DNA from: Clostridiales bacterium
GTDB lineage: Bacteria > Bacillota > Clostridia > Lachnospirales > Lachnospiraceae
Assembly (NCBI GenBank): GCA_020859995.1
Contig: JAJBVE010000049.1
Coordinates: 1-44,736 of the forward strand
Direction of reading: 5' to 3'
DNA length: 44,736 bases
The position numbers and the translations under genes were made by a program. Positions 1 through 8,434 of this stretch are shown piece after piece (the stretch's first letter is position 1; each line of letters opens with the position of its first letter). Below the pieces are notes generated by a model. That model made no database searches and had not been told where the DNA came from. It saw only the letters and a program-made list of their open reading frames with translations.

Positions 1-442
1 GGTGATTCACCGAACGTATTTCTATCGTAAATTTTCTGCTGCCGGAAAGATACTCACATCTTCCGAAGCCTGTCATGCTCTTTATCATGATACTGCCTTT
101 CCTGTAAAACTCCAATATAGCGTTACTTGCTCTCTCTCATCTACGCTTCGCCTCGGCCGGCGAATATCCTGCGTCAAAAGAAAGGATACATCCGGCGAAA
201 GCTAAACAGACATCCCGCGCCCCGCAGCAGGTGCACAGCGCGAGTGAAACGCGTAACCCAATGTACAGCTACTCCGGGCGCACGCCCATGCTGCGTTTTT
301 GCACTGTTTCGATTATACTTGATTCATCCGATACCGTCAATAAATTTTCGTAACATGAATTCCACCGTAATTCAATTTTCACGTCAGAATCTCCGTGCAT
401 ATATTTCCTGTCACGCATAAATTGGGACCACATAATCTCCGG
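1..442. other. Non-coding stretch downstream of the SNF2 gene
   Basis: I see no convincing gene here. The open frames have no ribosome site and unlikely composition. Around 215-245, read on the minus strand, there is a GC-rich stretch (GCTGCGGGGCGCGGG) resembling the conserved linker of the structured repeats at 7439 and 17259, so it may be a decayed copy. No clear hairpin with a T-tract follows the SNF2 stop codon, so its terminator is not identified. Confidence 0.4.
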
Positions 443-3400
443 TTACACGTTTCCATCCAGCAGGTCGAGCAGCTCGTCCTTTGTCATGCTGCCAAGCGCG
501 GAGCTCTCGCCGCTGATCACCTGGTCGGCCAGGTCGCTCTTGTCCTGCTGCAGTTTGAGAATTTTTTCCTCGATGGAATGCTTGGCGATCAGCTTAAACA
601 CCGTCACCTTTTTCGTCTGGCCGATACGGTGTGCGCGGTCGGTCGCCTGATTCTGCGCGGCGACATTCCACCACGGATCATAGTGAATGACCATGTCCGC
701 GCCAGTCAGGTTCAGCCCAACGCCGCCGGCCTTCAGAGAGATCAGAAATACCGGCGTGCTGCCGCTGTTAAACTCCTTCACCAGCCGCAGGCGCTCCTGC
801 TTGGGCGTCGCTCCCGTGATCACAAAGTACCCAATCTTCTCCGCATCAAGCCTGCTCTTTAAAATCTCCAGCATCGAGGTAAACTGCGAAAACAGCAGCA
901 TTCTGTGTCCGCCGTCCATGGCGCTGCGGATCAGATCCATGCAGGCGTCCGCCTTCGCAGACTCGCCGCGGTAGCCTTCAAAGCAGAGGGCCGGGTCACA
1001 ACAGATCTGACGCAGACGCATCAGCTCTGTCAGGATCACAAGCTTGCTCTTATTAAATTCCGCCGAATCCTGGGAAGCAATGGTTTCCCGCATGTGAACC
1101 ACCTGACCGTCATAGAGCTTCTGCTGCTCTTCTCCCAGGCGCACATAGCGCACCTCCTCCAGCTTGTCAGGCAGGTCCTTCAGGACATCCTCCTTCAGCC
1201 TGCGCAGAATAAACGGGCCGGTCATCTTCTGCAGGCGCTTCATGACCTGCTCATCCTGATATTTTACAATCGGTGTCTCCATCTCCCGCTTAAATGTATC
1301 ATAAGCGTATAAAAATCCGGGCATCAGAAAATCAAAAATGCTCCACAGCTCACTTAAGCGGTTCTCAATCGGCGTACCGGTCAGCGCGAAACGATACCGG
1401 CTTTTGATCACCTTCACGGCTTTCGCGGCCGCGGTCGTATGGTTTTTGATGTATTGCGCCTCGTCAATCACCTCATATTCAAATGAAATATCCTCGTAGT
1501 GATCAATATCGCGCTTGAGCAGGTCGTAGGAGGTTACCAGCACATCGTATTCCTGACAAGAAGCAATCTTTCTCTGACGCTCCTCCTGCGTCCCCGTCAC
1601 CAGCAAAATACGCAGAGTCGGAGCGAAGCGGGCGAATTCCTCTCCCCAGTTGAAGACCAGCGAGGCGGGTGAGACCACGAGAGATACTGCAGGTACCTGC
1701 GCAGGAGAAACGCTCGTTTCCCGCGCCTCCTTAGCAGCCAGCAGCACCGCGATCACCTGCAGCGTCTTTCCAAGCCCCATATCGTCCGCCAGAATCCCGC
1801 CGAACTGCCAGGCCTCCAGGGTGCGCAGCCATTTGTAGCCGTCCTTCTGGTATTGGCGCATAATCCCGGAAAGGCTTTTGGGCACATCAAAATCCGCGTC
1901 ATTGATCGTCTTGAACTCCTTCACCATCTCGCGGAAGCGGCTGTCCCGATCAGTATAGACGCTGTCATTTTCTTCCAGCATCCTGTTCAGATACAGCGTG
2001 CGGTACAACGGCAGATGCATCTTGCCTTTTACAAACTCCTTCGGCTTCAGATGCATGGAATCCATCATCTCCGCAAGCAGCTCCAGCGAGCGGTCATCAA
2101 GATTTACATAAGACCCATCCTTCAGCTGGTAATAATTCTTTTTGATCCGATAGCTGTTTAAAATCTCCAGCAGCTCATCCTGAGGAACATCCTCCGTCGA
2201 AATATCCAGATCCAGCAGTCCGCCGGATACAGAAACGCCGACCGACACCTTCACCTGGCGGATCCGTCTGCGGGCGCGGAAACGGTTCGTGCAGCGCACT
2301 TCCCCGAGGGTCAGCATTTTCTCCACGCCATCCGTCATCACCTGGTAAATGAGATCCTCATCCCCGCCGCAGCGCAGTTCCCGGCGTCTGAAATCCACCT
2401 GTGGAAACCACGGGGCAATCTGATAGAGGACTTCCTGCTCCGCCGAAATGTCACGATACCGCTCGATCGGCTCGCTCCGGTCTTCCTCTATGGTATCCAG
2501 CAGCGAACATTCCTTTTCTTCATAGCAGGAAACCGGACTGCACATCACATCCCCGTCCTGTGCGTCCAGATAAAACACATAAGTCACATTCGGCGGCAGA
2601 AACGCATGAATCCGATCCGGATCTGTCTCGATCACCTGTACCACATCCTGCAGCGCCGGCAATACCTGATAGTAAAACTCCGCCATTCGGTTGCGCCCGA
2701 CACGGAAAGAAAACTCTCCGAACTCATCGGTCATTGAGACAAGCGTCTCTATTTTTTCCTGAAATTCCGGATCCGACCGGCGAAGGACATCTCCATCCAC
2801 ATAATATGCGTGGTTCATTCCAAAGAACAGCTCCGGCATGGAGCCCTCGACTTCAATCCCGTGAAAGGTTCTGTCAGCATTGTCTGCACCCCCGGAGGCT
2901 CCGTGTGACGCCGCTTGTCCCCTGTTCCGTGAAAAAGAATGATTCCCGGATGGGCCGTCTCCCAGTCGGTCTCCCAATAATTTCCTCATTTCCGCCAGAG
3001 GATCGTACTGTTCGTCCGTCTTACTTTTCGTCGGAGAATCGTACCGTTCATCTGTCTCCCCGTCCAGCATAGCCTCAGAGATTTGCACACGGATCTGCGG
3101 ATTTCCCTCTCCACGGTGAAGCAGCAGCTTCCGGGTCTTTGCAGCGTCGCGATCCTCATATTCTATGGCCTCGTCGCCCATTTCATTGTATAATTCGTCC
3201 AGACGCCAGCCAAACAGATTCAGCATGCCGCCCACACTGGCGGATTTCTGATAAAAATAACGATTTCTGGTCGCGTCCTCGAGCCGTTGCGCGAATTCCG
3301 ACTCCTCCTGCACAATCCGCTCGATAAACCGGAGCCATTTCCTGCTCTCGTCCGTAAAATTGCTCCGGCGATGATTAATCTCTGTACTTGTCCCATAAAG

Positions 3401-4087
3401 TGCGGTAGCCGCATTGCGCACATTTGCGCAGAACTCGTCCAGCTGCTTGATCACAAACAGCCGTCCCGTACCAATCTTAAACGTAGCGGTAAGCCTTCCG
3501 TCCTTTTTGACCAGACGCGGCTTTAAAGTCAGGCTCCCCTCCTTTGCCGTCTGACTGGCAACCAGCTGATTGGTCCGTTTCTGCTGGTAGGTGGCCATCA
3601 GAATACTGGCATCACGGTCTGTCGCATCCCCGATGTTGTGAGCCTGCAGATAATCCCGCAGCACGTATAAAAGAGCAGCCACATATTCACAGTTTGAATC
3701 CGAATCATAATACCAGCCGTACCGGCCATATTTTTTCATGCATTTCGCACACTCACACCGCGCCTTTTTCACAGAATGTCTGTCAAACGTGATGATCGTG
3801 TCAAACTCCCGGCGTTTTTCCTTCACATGCCAGGAAATCTGTCCGATCATTTCCCCATCCTGTCCATACCGTTCATAGCCGGAGGAAACCATGCAGTCTT
3901 TTACAGCTCCCTGCGCAGCCAGCTTTTCTCCTGCTCTGCGGGAATCCGCCGGCAGATTACAGGAATTCAGGATCCGTGTCCCGTCAAAATAGCTGTACTG
4001 CTCCAGCTCGGCAATACTGCCCGTGCCGGCAATCGCCTCCGGATCCCCCTGCACAGGCTCACCGAGTGATGTGTATTCTTCGTTCAT
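443..4087 (-). CDS. SNF2-family DEAD/DEAH-box helicase with degenerate SWIM zinc finger
   Basis: A 1214-residue Swi2/Snf2 ATPase of the bacterial RapA/HepA-like group, expected to translocate on DNA or remodel protein-nucleic acid complexes; its target is unknown. An N-terminal SWIM-like cluster lies near residues 109-132 (CEC, then a later NCEY where the family usually has CxH). The ATPase core starts near residue 765 with ADDMGLGKT, followed by the DEAQ box, LTGTPIENR and the C-terminal motif QATDRAHRIGQ, so both RecA lobes are intact. The ATG at 4087 is chosen over an upstream start because AGGAG sits 6 bases before it. A promoter with 17-bp spacing lies at 4165-4193. Residues about 342-405 are a low-complexity insertion (DERYDSP/DEQYDP, then Gly/Ser/Asn-rich). 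Confidence 0.93.
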   Translation of the reverse strand: MNEEYTSLGEPVQGDPEAIAGTGSIAELEQYSYFDGTRILNSCNLPADSRRAGEKLAAQGAVKDCMVSSGYERYGQDGEMIGQISWHVKEKRREFDTIITFDRHSVKKARCECAKCMKKYGRYGWYYDSDSNCEYVAALLYVLRDYLQAHNIGDATDRDASILMATYQQKRTNQLVASQTAKEGSLTLKPRLVKKDGRLTATFKIGTGRLFVIKQLDEFCANVRNAATALYGTSTEINHRRSNFTDESRKWLRFIERIVQEESEFAQRLEDATRNRYFYQKSASVGGMLNLFGWRLDELYNEMGDEAIEYEDRDAAKTRKLLLHRGEGNPQIRVQISEAMLDGETDERYDSPTKSKTDEQYDPLAEMRKLLGDRLGDGPSGNHSFSRNRGQAASHGASGGADNADRTFHGIEVEGSMPELFFGMNHAYYVDGDVLRRSDPEFQEKIETLVSMTDEFGEFSFRVGRNRMAEFYYQVLPALQDVVQVIETDPDRIHAFLPPNVTYVFYLDAQDGDVMCSPVSCYEEKECSLLDTIEEDRSEPIERYRDISAEQEVLYQIAPWFPQVDFRRRELRCGGDEDLIYQVMTDGVEKMLTLGEVRCTNRFRARRRIRQVKVSVGVSVSGGLLDLDISTEDVPQDELLEILNSYRIKKNYYQLKDGSYVNLDDRSLELLAEMMDSMHLKPKEFVKGKMHLPLYRTLYLNRMLEENDSVYTDRDSRFREMVKEFKTINDADFDVPKSLSGIMRQYQKDGYKWLRTLEAWQFGGILADDMGLGKTLQVIAVLLAAKEARETSVSPAQVPAVSLVVSPASLVFNWGEEFARFAPTLRILLVTGTQEERQRKIASCQEYDVLVTSYDLLKRDIDHYEDISFEYEVIDEAQYIKNHTTAAAKAVKVIKSRYRFALTGTPIENRLSELWSIFDFLMPGFLYAYDTFKREMETPIVKYQDEQVMKRLQKMTGPFILRRLKEDVLKDLPDKLEEVRYVRLGEEQQKLYDGQVVHMRETIASQDSAEFNKSKLVILTELMRLRQICCDPALCFEGYRGESAKADACMDLIRSAMDGGHRMLLFSQFTSMLEILKSRLDAEKIGYFVITGATPKQERLRLVKEFNSGSTPVFLISLKAGGVGLNLTGADMVIHYDPWWNVAAQNQATDRAHRIGQTKKVTVFKLIAKHSIEEKILKLQQDKSDLADQVISGESSALGSMTKDELLDLLDGNV

Positions 4088-4164
4088 TTTTTCTCCTGCT
4101 CGATTACAAATAAGATAATATAAGGCAGCTTCCCGCATTTGCTGTCAACTGTTTTTTAATTTTC

Positions 4165-4193
4165 AGTATACATGTTTTTCCCATAAAACTCAA
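4165..4193 (-). promoter_or_regulatory. Promoter of the SNF2 helicase gene
   Basis: Read on the minus strand: TTGAGT (4193-4188), 17-base spacer, TATACT (4170-4165). It lies about 80 bases upstream of the chosen ATG. Confidence 0.6.
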
Positions 4194-4203
4194 TAGAGCG
4201 CCA

Positions 4204-4232
4204 TTGTTTTTTTTAAAGACATCTGCTATTAT
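4204..4232 (+). promoter_or_regulatory. Probable promoter of rqcH
   Basis: TTGTTT (4204-4209), 17-base spacer, TATTAT (4227-4232). Transcription from about 4239 would give a roughly 250-base leader that contains the repeats at 4238-4465 before the rqcH start codon. Confidence 0.5.
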
Positions 4233-4237
4233 GTGGG

Positions 4238-4302
4238 AGCGAGGTATGTCCATAATCTCTGATTGTGGATGTGGGCATCCCGCACTTCGTACGGGATATA
4301 CA
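4238..4302 (+). repeat. Structured dispersed repeat, copy related to 7350-7416
   Basis: Two consecutive hairpins: CATAATC-TCT-GATTGTG (4251-4267) and ATCCCG-9 nt-CGGGAT (4277-4297). The same order, with the linker ending GGGC before the second stem, recurs at 7366-7414 with different stem bases that still pair (CCCCCAATC/GATTGGGGG and ATCCCA/TGGGAT). Similarity extends into the preceding GCGAG...TATG segment. Here it lies in the 5' leader of rqcH. Confidence 0.6.
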
Positions 4303-4346
4303 ATCGCGCAGAATGTTCCGATTTGCTTGCAAATCGAGAACGCTAC

Positions 4347-4465
4347 CGATTTTCAGTTGCGCGGCTTTCCTTGTATCATATGTCCGTACTCGCGCAGCGA
4401 GCATGGACGCAGGCCGCGCCAATCGCGCAGCGATTTTCAGTTGCGCGGCTTTCCTTGTATCATAT
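4347..4465 (+). repeat. 35-bp perfect direct repeat in the rqcH leader
   Basis: The 35-base sequence starting CGATTTTCAGTTGCGCGG and ending TATCATAT occurs at 4347-4381 and again at 4431-4465, an 84-base period. Between the copies lie short palindromes with a GCA loop (TCGC-GCA-GCGA and AATCGC-GCA-GCGATT). Just upstream is GATTTGC-TT-GCAAATC (4320-4335). The second copy ends about 24 bases before the rqcH start, so the array is probably transcribed. Confidence 0.75.
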
Positions 4466-4488
4466 TTCCCAGACAGGAGGAACCACCA

Positions 4489-6231
4489 ATGGCCCTTGAC
4501 GGCATTGTTTTATCCAATATTACCGCGGAGCTTTCCGAAAAGCTGACAGGTGCGCGGATCAGCAAAATCGCGCAGCCGGAGGCGGATGAGCTGCTGCTCA
4601 CCCTGAAAAGCCCTTCAGGGCAGTATCGACTGCTGCTCTCGGCGAGTGCGAGCCTGCCGCTGATCTATCTGACGCAGACAAACAAGCCCTCTCCGATGAC
4701 CGCGCCGAATTTCTGCATGCTTCTGCGCAAGCACATCGCCAACGGCCGGATCACGCGCATCTGGCAGCCCGGCCTGGAGCGCATCATCCATTTCGAGATT
4801 GAGCACTACAACGAGATGGGGGACCTCTGCCGCAAGGATCTGATCATCGAGCTGATGGGCAAACACAGCAATCTGATTTTCTGCGACGATACCGGCATGA
4901 TCATCGACAGCATCAAGCATGTCGGTGCGATGACCAGCTCTGTGCGCGAGGTGCTGCCCGGGAGGCCGTATTTTATCGCAGTCACGCAGGAAAAGGCCGA
5001 CCCGCTTGCCACCTCGCAGGAAGAATTCTGCACGGTAGTTTTCGCAAAGCCGGCGCCGCTTGCCAAAGCCATCTACACTTCCTACACCGGCATCAGCCCT
5101 CTCATTGCGGAGGAAATCTGCCATGAGGCAGGGATAGAGTCCTCACAGAGCGCGCGGTCCTTTGACGAGCTGGCCATGACCCACATTTATCATGTATTTG
5201 AGCGGATGATGCAGGAGGTAAAGGAGAAACAGTTCTCCCCTTCCATTTTCTACGAGGACACGGACGAACAGGTTCCCGTGGAGTTTTCTTCCCTGCCTCT
5301 GACCCTGTACGAAAACGTGCGGCATTTTGACTCGCCCTCTGAAATGCTGGAGCAGTACTACGCGATGAAAAATACGCTGACGCGGATCCGCCAGAAATCC
5401 TCAGACCTGCGCCGGATCGCCACGACCGCGCTCGACCGCTGCCGCAAAAAATACGAGCTGCAGCTAAAGCAGCTTAAGGATACGGAAAAGCGCGACAAAT
5501 ACCGCGTCTACGGCGAATTGATCCATACCTATGGCTATGATGTCCCGCCCAAAGCCAAAAGCTTTGAGGCTTTAAACTATTATACCGGCGAAATGATCAC
5601 GATCCCGCTCGATCCCACCCTGACGCCGCAGGAAAACGCGCAGAAATATTTCGACAAATACGGCAAGCTCAAGCGCACCTTCGAGGCACTCAGCGAGCTG
5701 ACCCGCGATACCAAAGCCGAAATCGAGCACCTGGAATCCATCTGCGCCTTCCTGGATATGGCCCTGGCAGAGGAGGATCTGGTGCAGGTCCGGGAGGAGC
5801 TGACAGACGCCGGCTACATCCGCCGCCGAGGTACCGGCAAAAAGGTGAAGATCACCTCGCGCCCTTACCACTACATTTCCTCCGACGGCTACGATATTTA
5901 CGTCGGCAAAAACAATTACCAGAATGACGAGCTGACCTTCCGGCTCGCCTCCGGCAGCGACTGGTGGTTTCACGCGAAGGGTGTGCCCGGCTCCCACGTG
6001 ATTGTGCGCGCGAAGGGCACCATGCCCTCCGATGCCACCTTCGAGGAAGCCGCACGCCTCGCGGCATATTATTCCAAAAACCGCGGCTCAGACAAGGTCG
6101 AAGTGGATTATGTAGAGAAAAAACACGTCAAAAAGCCCAACGGGGCAAAGCCCGGCTTCGTCGTTTACTATACCAATTATTCCATGATGATCGACAGCGA
6201 CATCTCACAGATCCAGCCGGCGTCAGACTGA
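4489..6231 (+). CDS. rqcH: Ribosome quality-control protein RqcH (Rqc2/NEMF, NFACT family)
   Basis: A 580-residue NFACT protein. RqcH binds stalled 50S subunits carrying peptidyl-tRNA and recruits tRNA-Ala to add C-terminal alanine tails that mark nascent chains for degradation; older names are FbpA or fibronectin-binding protein. NFACT-N begins with MALDGIVLSNITAEL. A charged coiled coil spans roughly residues 290-430. NFACT-R (formerly DUF814) starts near residue 460 and contains GSDWWFHAKGVPGSHV. The residues corresponding to the Asp-Arg pair of B. subtilis RqcH read Glu-Arg (QPGLERII, 97-98), a conservative change. The ATG at 4489 follows AGGAGG. The frame is open further upstream, but that part is the repeat-filled leader. 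A terminator overlaps the stop codon. Confidence 0.93.
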   Translation: MALDGIVLSNITAELSEKLTGARISKIAQPEADELLLTLKSPSGQYRLLLSASASLPLIYLTQTNKPSPMTAPNFCMLLRKHIANGRITRIWQPGLERIIHFEIEHYNEMGDLCRKDLIIELMGKHSNLIFCDDTGMIIDSIKHVGAMTSSVREVLPGRPYFIAVTQEKADPLATSQEEFCTVVFAKPAPLAKAIYTSYTGISPLIAEEICHEAGIESSQSARSFDELAMTHIYHVFERMMQEVKEKQFSPSIFYEDTDEQVPVEFSSLPLTLYENVRHFDSPSEMLEQYYAMKNTLTRIRQKSSDLRRIATTALDRCRKKYELQLKQLKDTEKRDKYRVYGELIHTYGYDVPPKAKSFEALNYYTGEMITIPLDPTLTPQENAQKYFDKYGKLKRTFEALSELTRDTKAEIEHLESICAFLDMALAEEDLVQVREELTDAGYIRRRGTGKKVKITSRPYHYISSDGYDIYVGKNNYQNDELTFRLASGSDWWFHAKGVPGSHVIVRAKGTMPSDATFEEAARLAAYYSKNRGSDKVEVDYVEKKHVKKPNGAKPGFVVYYTNYSMMIDSDISQIQPASD

Positions 6232-6247
6232 CGCCGGCTTTCTCTTT
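6216..6247 (+). terminator. Intrinsic terminator overlapping the rqcH stop codon
   Basis: GCCGGCGTCA-GAC-TGACGCCGGC followed by TTTCTCTTT. The 5' arm encodes the last residues of RqcH and the 3' arm begins with the TGA stop codon. This makes rqcH likely monocistronic. Confidence 0.85.
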
Positions 6248-6274
6248 ACACCATTCGAAAGGAGCGATAAGGAT

Positions 6275-6442
6275 ATGAAACCATTGCTTCCTGGAGCGAT
6301 GGAGCTTCCTGATGATAAATATCGTTTTCGAATTGATGAACTCGAAGCAGAAAATGCAACTCTCATAGAAGAAAAAGCACTCTCTGCATCCTCAGGATGC
6401 CATTTCTCCGCAGTAGTCATAAAGCAAATTCCGGCAGCATAA
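6275..6442 (+). CDS. Possible 55-residue small protein, unknown
   Basis: A short frame starting ATG at 6275 after AAAGGAGCGATAAGGAT, a plausible ribosome site very like the one before the next gene (GGAAGGAGCGAACGG). The peptide is acidic in the first half (DELEAENATLIEEK) and ends KQIPAA. It has no recognisable domain. It begins 28 bases after the T-tract of the rqcH terminator. It could be a real small protein or the remnant of a longer gene. Confidence 0.4.
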   Translation: MKPLLPGAMELPDDKYRFRIDELEAENATLIEEKALSASSGCHFSAVVIKQIPAA

Positions 6443-6502
6443 GATAAAACCAAAAGCACAGCTGCCGTTTTCGGCTGCCTGGCGCCTGGAAGGAGCGAAC
6501 GG

Positions 6503-6853
6503 ATGCTTACCCGGCTGGATCAGATCGCCAATCAAAATCATTTGCAGCTGGTCAAAGCCCTCCTGCCGCATCTTTCCATGCGTGAACAGCAGACGCTTTC
6601 CGTGCTGATTAAATTTATGGAACTGAAAAATGTCATGCAGTATTACAGCCAGCTTCCCCATCCGCTTCAAACCGGTAATACAGCCACAGCCACCGGACAG
6701 TCCGGTGAAGAAGAAGATTTTCTCGATATTCTGGCGGATGTCAGAGAACATTGTGAGGGAAAAGAACAGGAAATGATTGACCAGGCATTGCAGATGATGA
6801 GTATGATCGAGCTGTACAGCCTCTTTTCTGAGCCGCCCGGGACAGATAGCTAA
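6503..6853 (+). CDS. Small conserved hypothetical protein
   Basis: A 116-residue soluble, helix-rich protein with no domain I can name. The first half (LVKALLPHLSMREQQTLSVL) looks like a packed helical bundle and the second half is acidic. AAGGAG lies 7 bases before the ATG. It resembles, from memory, short unknown proteins encoded as neighbours in Lachnospiraceae. It is followed by the gene at 7038, whose product has a similar 'short helical, PFLM' character, so the two probably act together. Function is unknown. Confidence 0.7.
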   Translation: MLTRLDQIANQNHLQLVKALLPHLSMREQQTLSVLIKFMELKNVMQYYSQLPHPLQTGNTATATGQSGEEEDFLDILADVREHCEGKEQEMIDQALQMMSMIELYSLFSEPPGTDS

Positions 6854-7037
6854 CTCCAGCGCCGCAGCTAAAATTGGAATATGCTCCAGTCGGGTATTAT
6901 TGTCATATGAAGTTCAAAGCAGGAGCTGATGCCAAAGGAAAACAAAACAAAATATAAAAACCTGCTTCAAATGAAAGACCAACTCGAATCAATGCAAAAG
7001 CAGAATATAAATCAGAACAGAAAGGAATCCCATTTTA

Positions 7038-7340
7038 TGAGTGAACAGGAAAACAGCTGGATCAATAATCCGGCTCTGAGCGGAATTGATCCGGCCAAGC
7101 TGCAGACGCTTCTTGCCCTGGCCAGACAGGCGCAGGGGATGAGTCAGAGTGAGCTGATGCCGTTTTTAATGTCCGCCTCTCAGTCCCAGAGTGGTGAGAT
7201 GTCTTTTGATAAGGATGAAACCGACGCCATCATAAATGCGTTGAAAAGCGGCCGATCTCCCCAGGAAATCCGGAAAATCGACCGCATTCTCTCCATTATG
7301 AAAACTGCAGGAAAATCAACTGCCGCCTCCCATTCATAGG
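7038..7340 (+). CDS. Small conserved hypothetical protein (paired with 6503-6853)
   Basis: About 100 residues from the ATG at 7038, which follows AAAGGA; a longer frame starting at 6929 is possible but would add a Lys/Gln/Asn-rich stretch with a badly spaced ribosome site. The core (GIDPAKLQTLLALARQAQG, then LMPFLMSASQ, then SGRSPQEIRKIDRI) is predicted helical. I recall comparable clostridial proteins of unknown function with a PAKLQ...LLPFLM pattern. No catalytic motif, signal peptide or membrane segment is visible. It follows 6503-6853 on the same strand with a gap of about 185 bases. Confidence 0.7.
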
Positions 7341-7349
7341 CGAAACAAT

Positions 7350-7416
7350 CGCGAGCCGGGTTATGCCCCCAATCAAAGATTGGGGGCGCGGGCATCCCAC
7401 GCTTCGCATGGGATAT
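7350..7416 (+). repeat. Structured dispersed repeat, two hairpins
   Basis: CCCCCAATC-AAA-GATTGGGGG (7366-7386), linker CGCGGGC, then ATCCCA-9 nt-TGGGAT (7394-7414). It is homologous in layout to 4238-4302, with compensatory changes in both stems. It is followed directly by the second module at 7439-7520. The pair fills the gap between the convergent unknown gene and uppP. Confidence 0.6.
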
Positions 7417-7438
7417 ACCTTGCCCGGCCTACGCAATT

Positions 7439-7520
7439 CGAGTAGGAGGACTTGTCCCCTACTCGCTGCGCGGGGCGCGTGTGGCGCAAGCCACAAAATA
7501 CCTTATGCGCCCCTGTGCAT
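7439..7520. repeat. Structured dispersed repeat, GC-rich two-hairpin unit
   Basis: Stem CGAGTAGG...CCTACTCG (7439-7465), linker rich in GCGCGGGGCGCG, stem TGTGGC-GCAA-GCCACA (7480-7495), then AAAATACCTTAT and the 14-base end GCGCCCCTGTGCAT (7507-7520). The same order with different but still paired stems occurs at 17259-17343. Both copies end right beside the terminator of a minus-strand gene. Confidence 0.7.
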
Positions 7521-7559
7521 AAAAAACGGCTGCTTTCTCCTCTTTCAGGAAAGCAGCCG
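7521..7559 (-). terminator. Intrinsic terminator of uppP
   Basis: Stem of 11 bp (CGGCTGCTTTC / GAAAGCAGCCG, 7527-7559) followed on the minus strand by six T residues (7526-7521). It sits 18 bases beyond the uppP stop codon and abuts the structured repeat. Confidence 0.85.
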
Positions 7560-7576
7560 AAAAAACACATCTGGTT

Positions 7577-8434
7577 TCAGGCCCCGGTCACGAGAAAATA
7601 CGCAATCACAGCCACTCCCAGCACGATCCGATAATACCCGAACACCTTGAAATCATGCTTCCGGATGTAGCCCAGCAAAAAGCGAATCACGATCAGGGAT
7701 GACACAAACGCCGTCACCATGCCAATCAGCAGGATCGCCAGCTCTGTGCTGGTGAAGGACAACCCGAATTTTACGATTTTCAGAAGGCTCGCGCCAAACA
7801 TGACCGGGATTGCCAGAAAGAAGGTAAATTCCGCCGCCACTGTCCTGGAAACGCCTAGAAGCAGCGCCCCGACGATTGTCGCGCCTGAGCGCGAGGTCCC
7901 GGGAAAAATTGCGGCGATGAGCTGGAAAATCCCGATCAGAAACGCCGTCTTAAAGGAAAGATCTGAAAGCGAGCAAACCTTCGCCTCGCGCCCCTTATTA
8001 ACCGTCTCAATTACAATAAATGCCACGCCGAAAAGGATCAGCATGATTGCCACCGTCAGGTAATTATAAAACAGCTCCTCGAACAGCTCGTCAAACAGAA
8101 TCCCGACAATCGCTGCCGGAACGCAGGCCACCAGAATTTTGAACCAGAGCATGAAAATGTCAGGCTTCACATAACGCCGGATCCCGCGCACACTGTGCCT
8201 GGCGCGTCTGCCCTCCGGCTTCCCAAAGGGGAAAATCTGTTTCCAGAACAACACCACGACCGCCATGATCGCCCCCAACTGGATCACCACCTGAAACATG
8301 CTGTAAAACTCATCCGAGACATCCAGTTTCACAAACTCATTCAACAGAATCATATGCCCCGTGCTGCTGATCGGGAGCCACTCTGTGATCCCTTCGATAA
8401 TACCAAACAAAAACGCCTTTAAAAACTCGATCAT
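7577..8434 (-). CDS. uppP: Undecaprenyl-diphosphatase UppP (BacA family)
   Basis: A 285-residue polytopic membrane phosphatase that converts undecaprenyl pyrophosphate to undecaprenyl phosphate, recycling the lipid carrier for peptidoglycan and other wall polymers; overproduction gives bacitracin resistance. The family signatures are present: GIIEGITEWLPISSTGH at residues 11-27 (the glutamates, serines and histidine of the active site) and FPGTSRSGATI in the second half of the inverted repeat. Length is typical. GAGGAC precedes the ATG at 8434. It stands alone, with its own terminator downstream; the neighbour upstream is divergent. Confidence 0.96.
   Translation of the reverse strand: MIEFLKAFLFGIIEGITEWLPISSTGHMILLNEFVKLDVSDEFYSMFQVVIQLGAIMAVVVLFWKQIFPFGKPEGRRARHSVRGIRRYVKPDIFMLWFKILVACVPAAIVGILFDELFEELFYNYLTVAIMLILFGVAFIVIETVNKGREAKVCSLSDLSFKTAFLIGIFQLIAAIFPGTSRSGATIVGALLLGVSRTVAAEFTFFLAIPVMFGASLLKIVKFGLSFTSTELAILLIGMVTAFVSSLIVIRFLLGYIRKHDFKVFGYYRIVLGVAVIAYFLVTGA

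Noticed and set aside
2-420. Two overlapping plus-strand frames at the left edge
   Set aside because: No ribosome site, no domain, and Arg/Cys/Pro-rich composition typical of non-coding GC-rich DNA.
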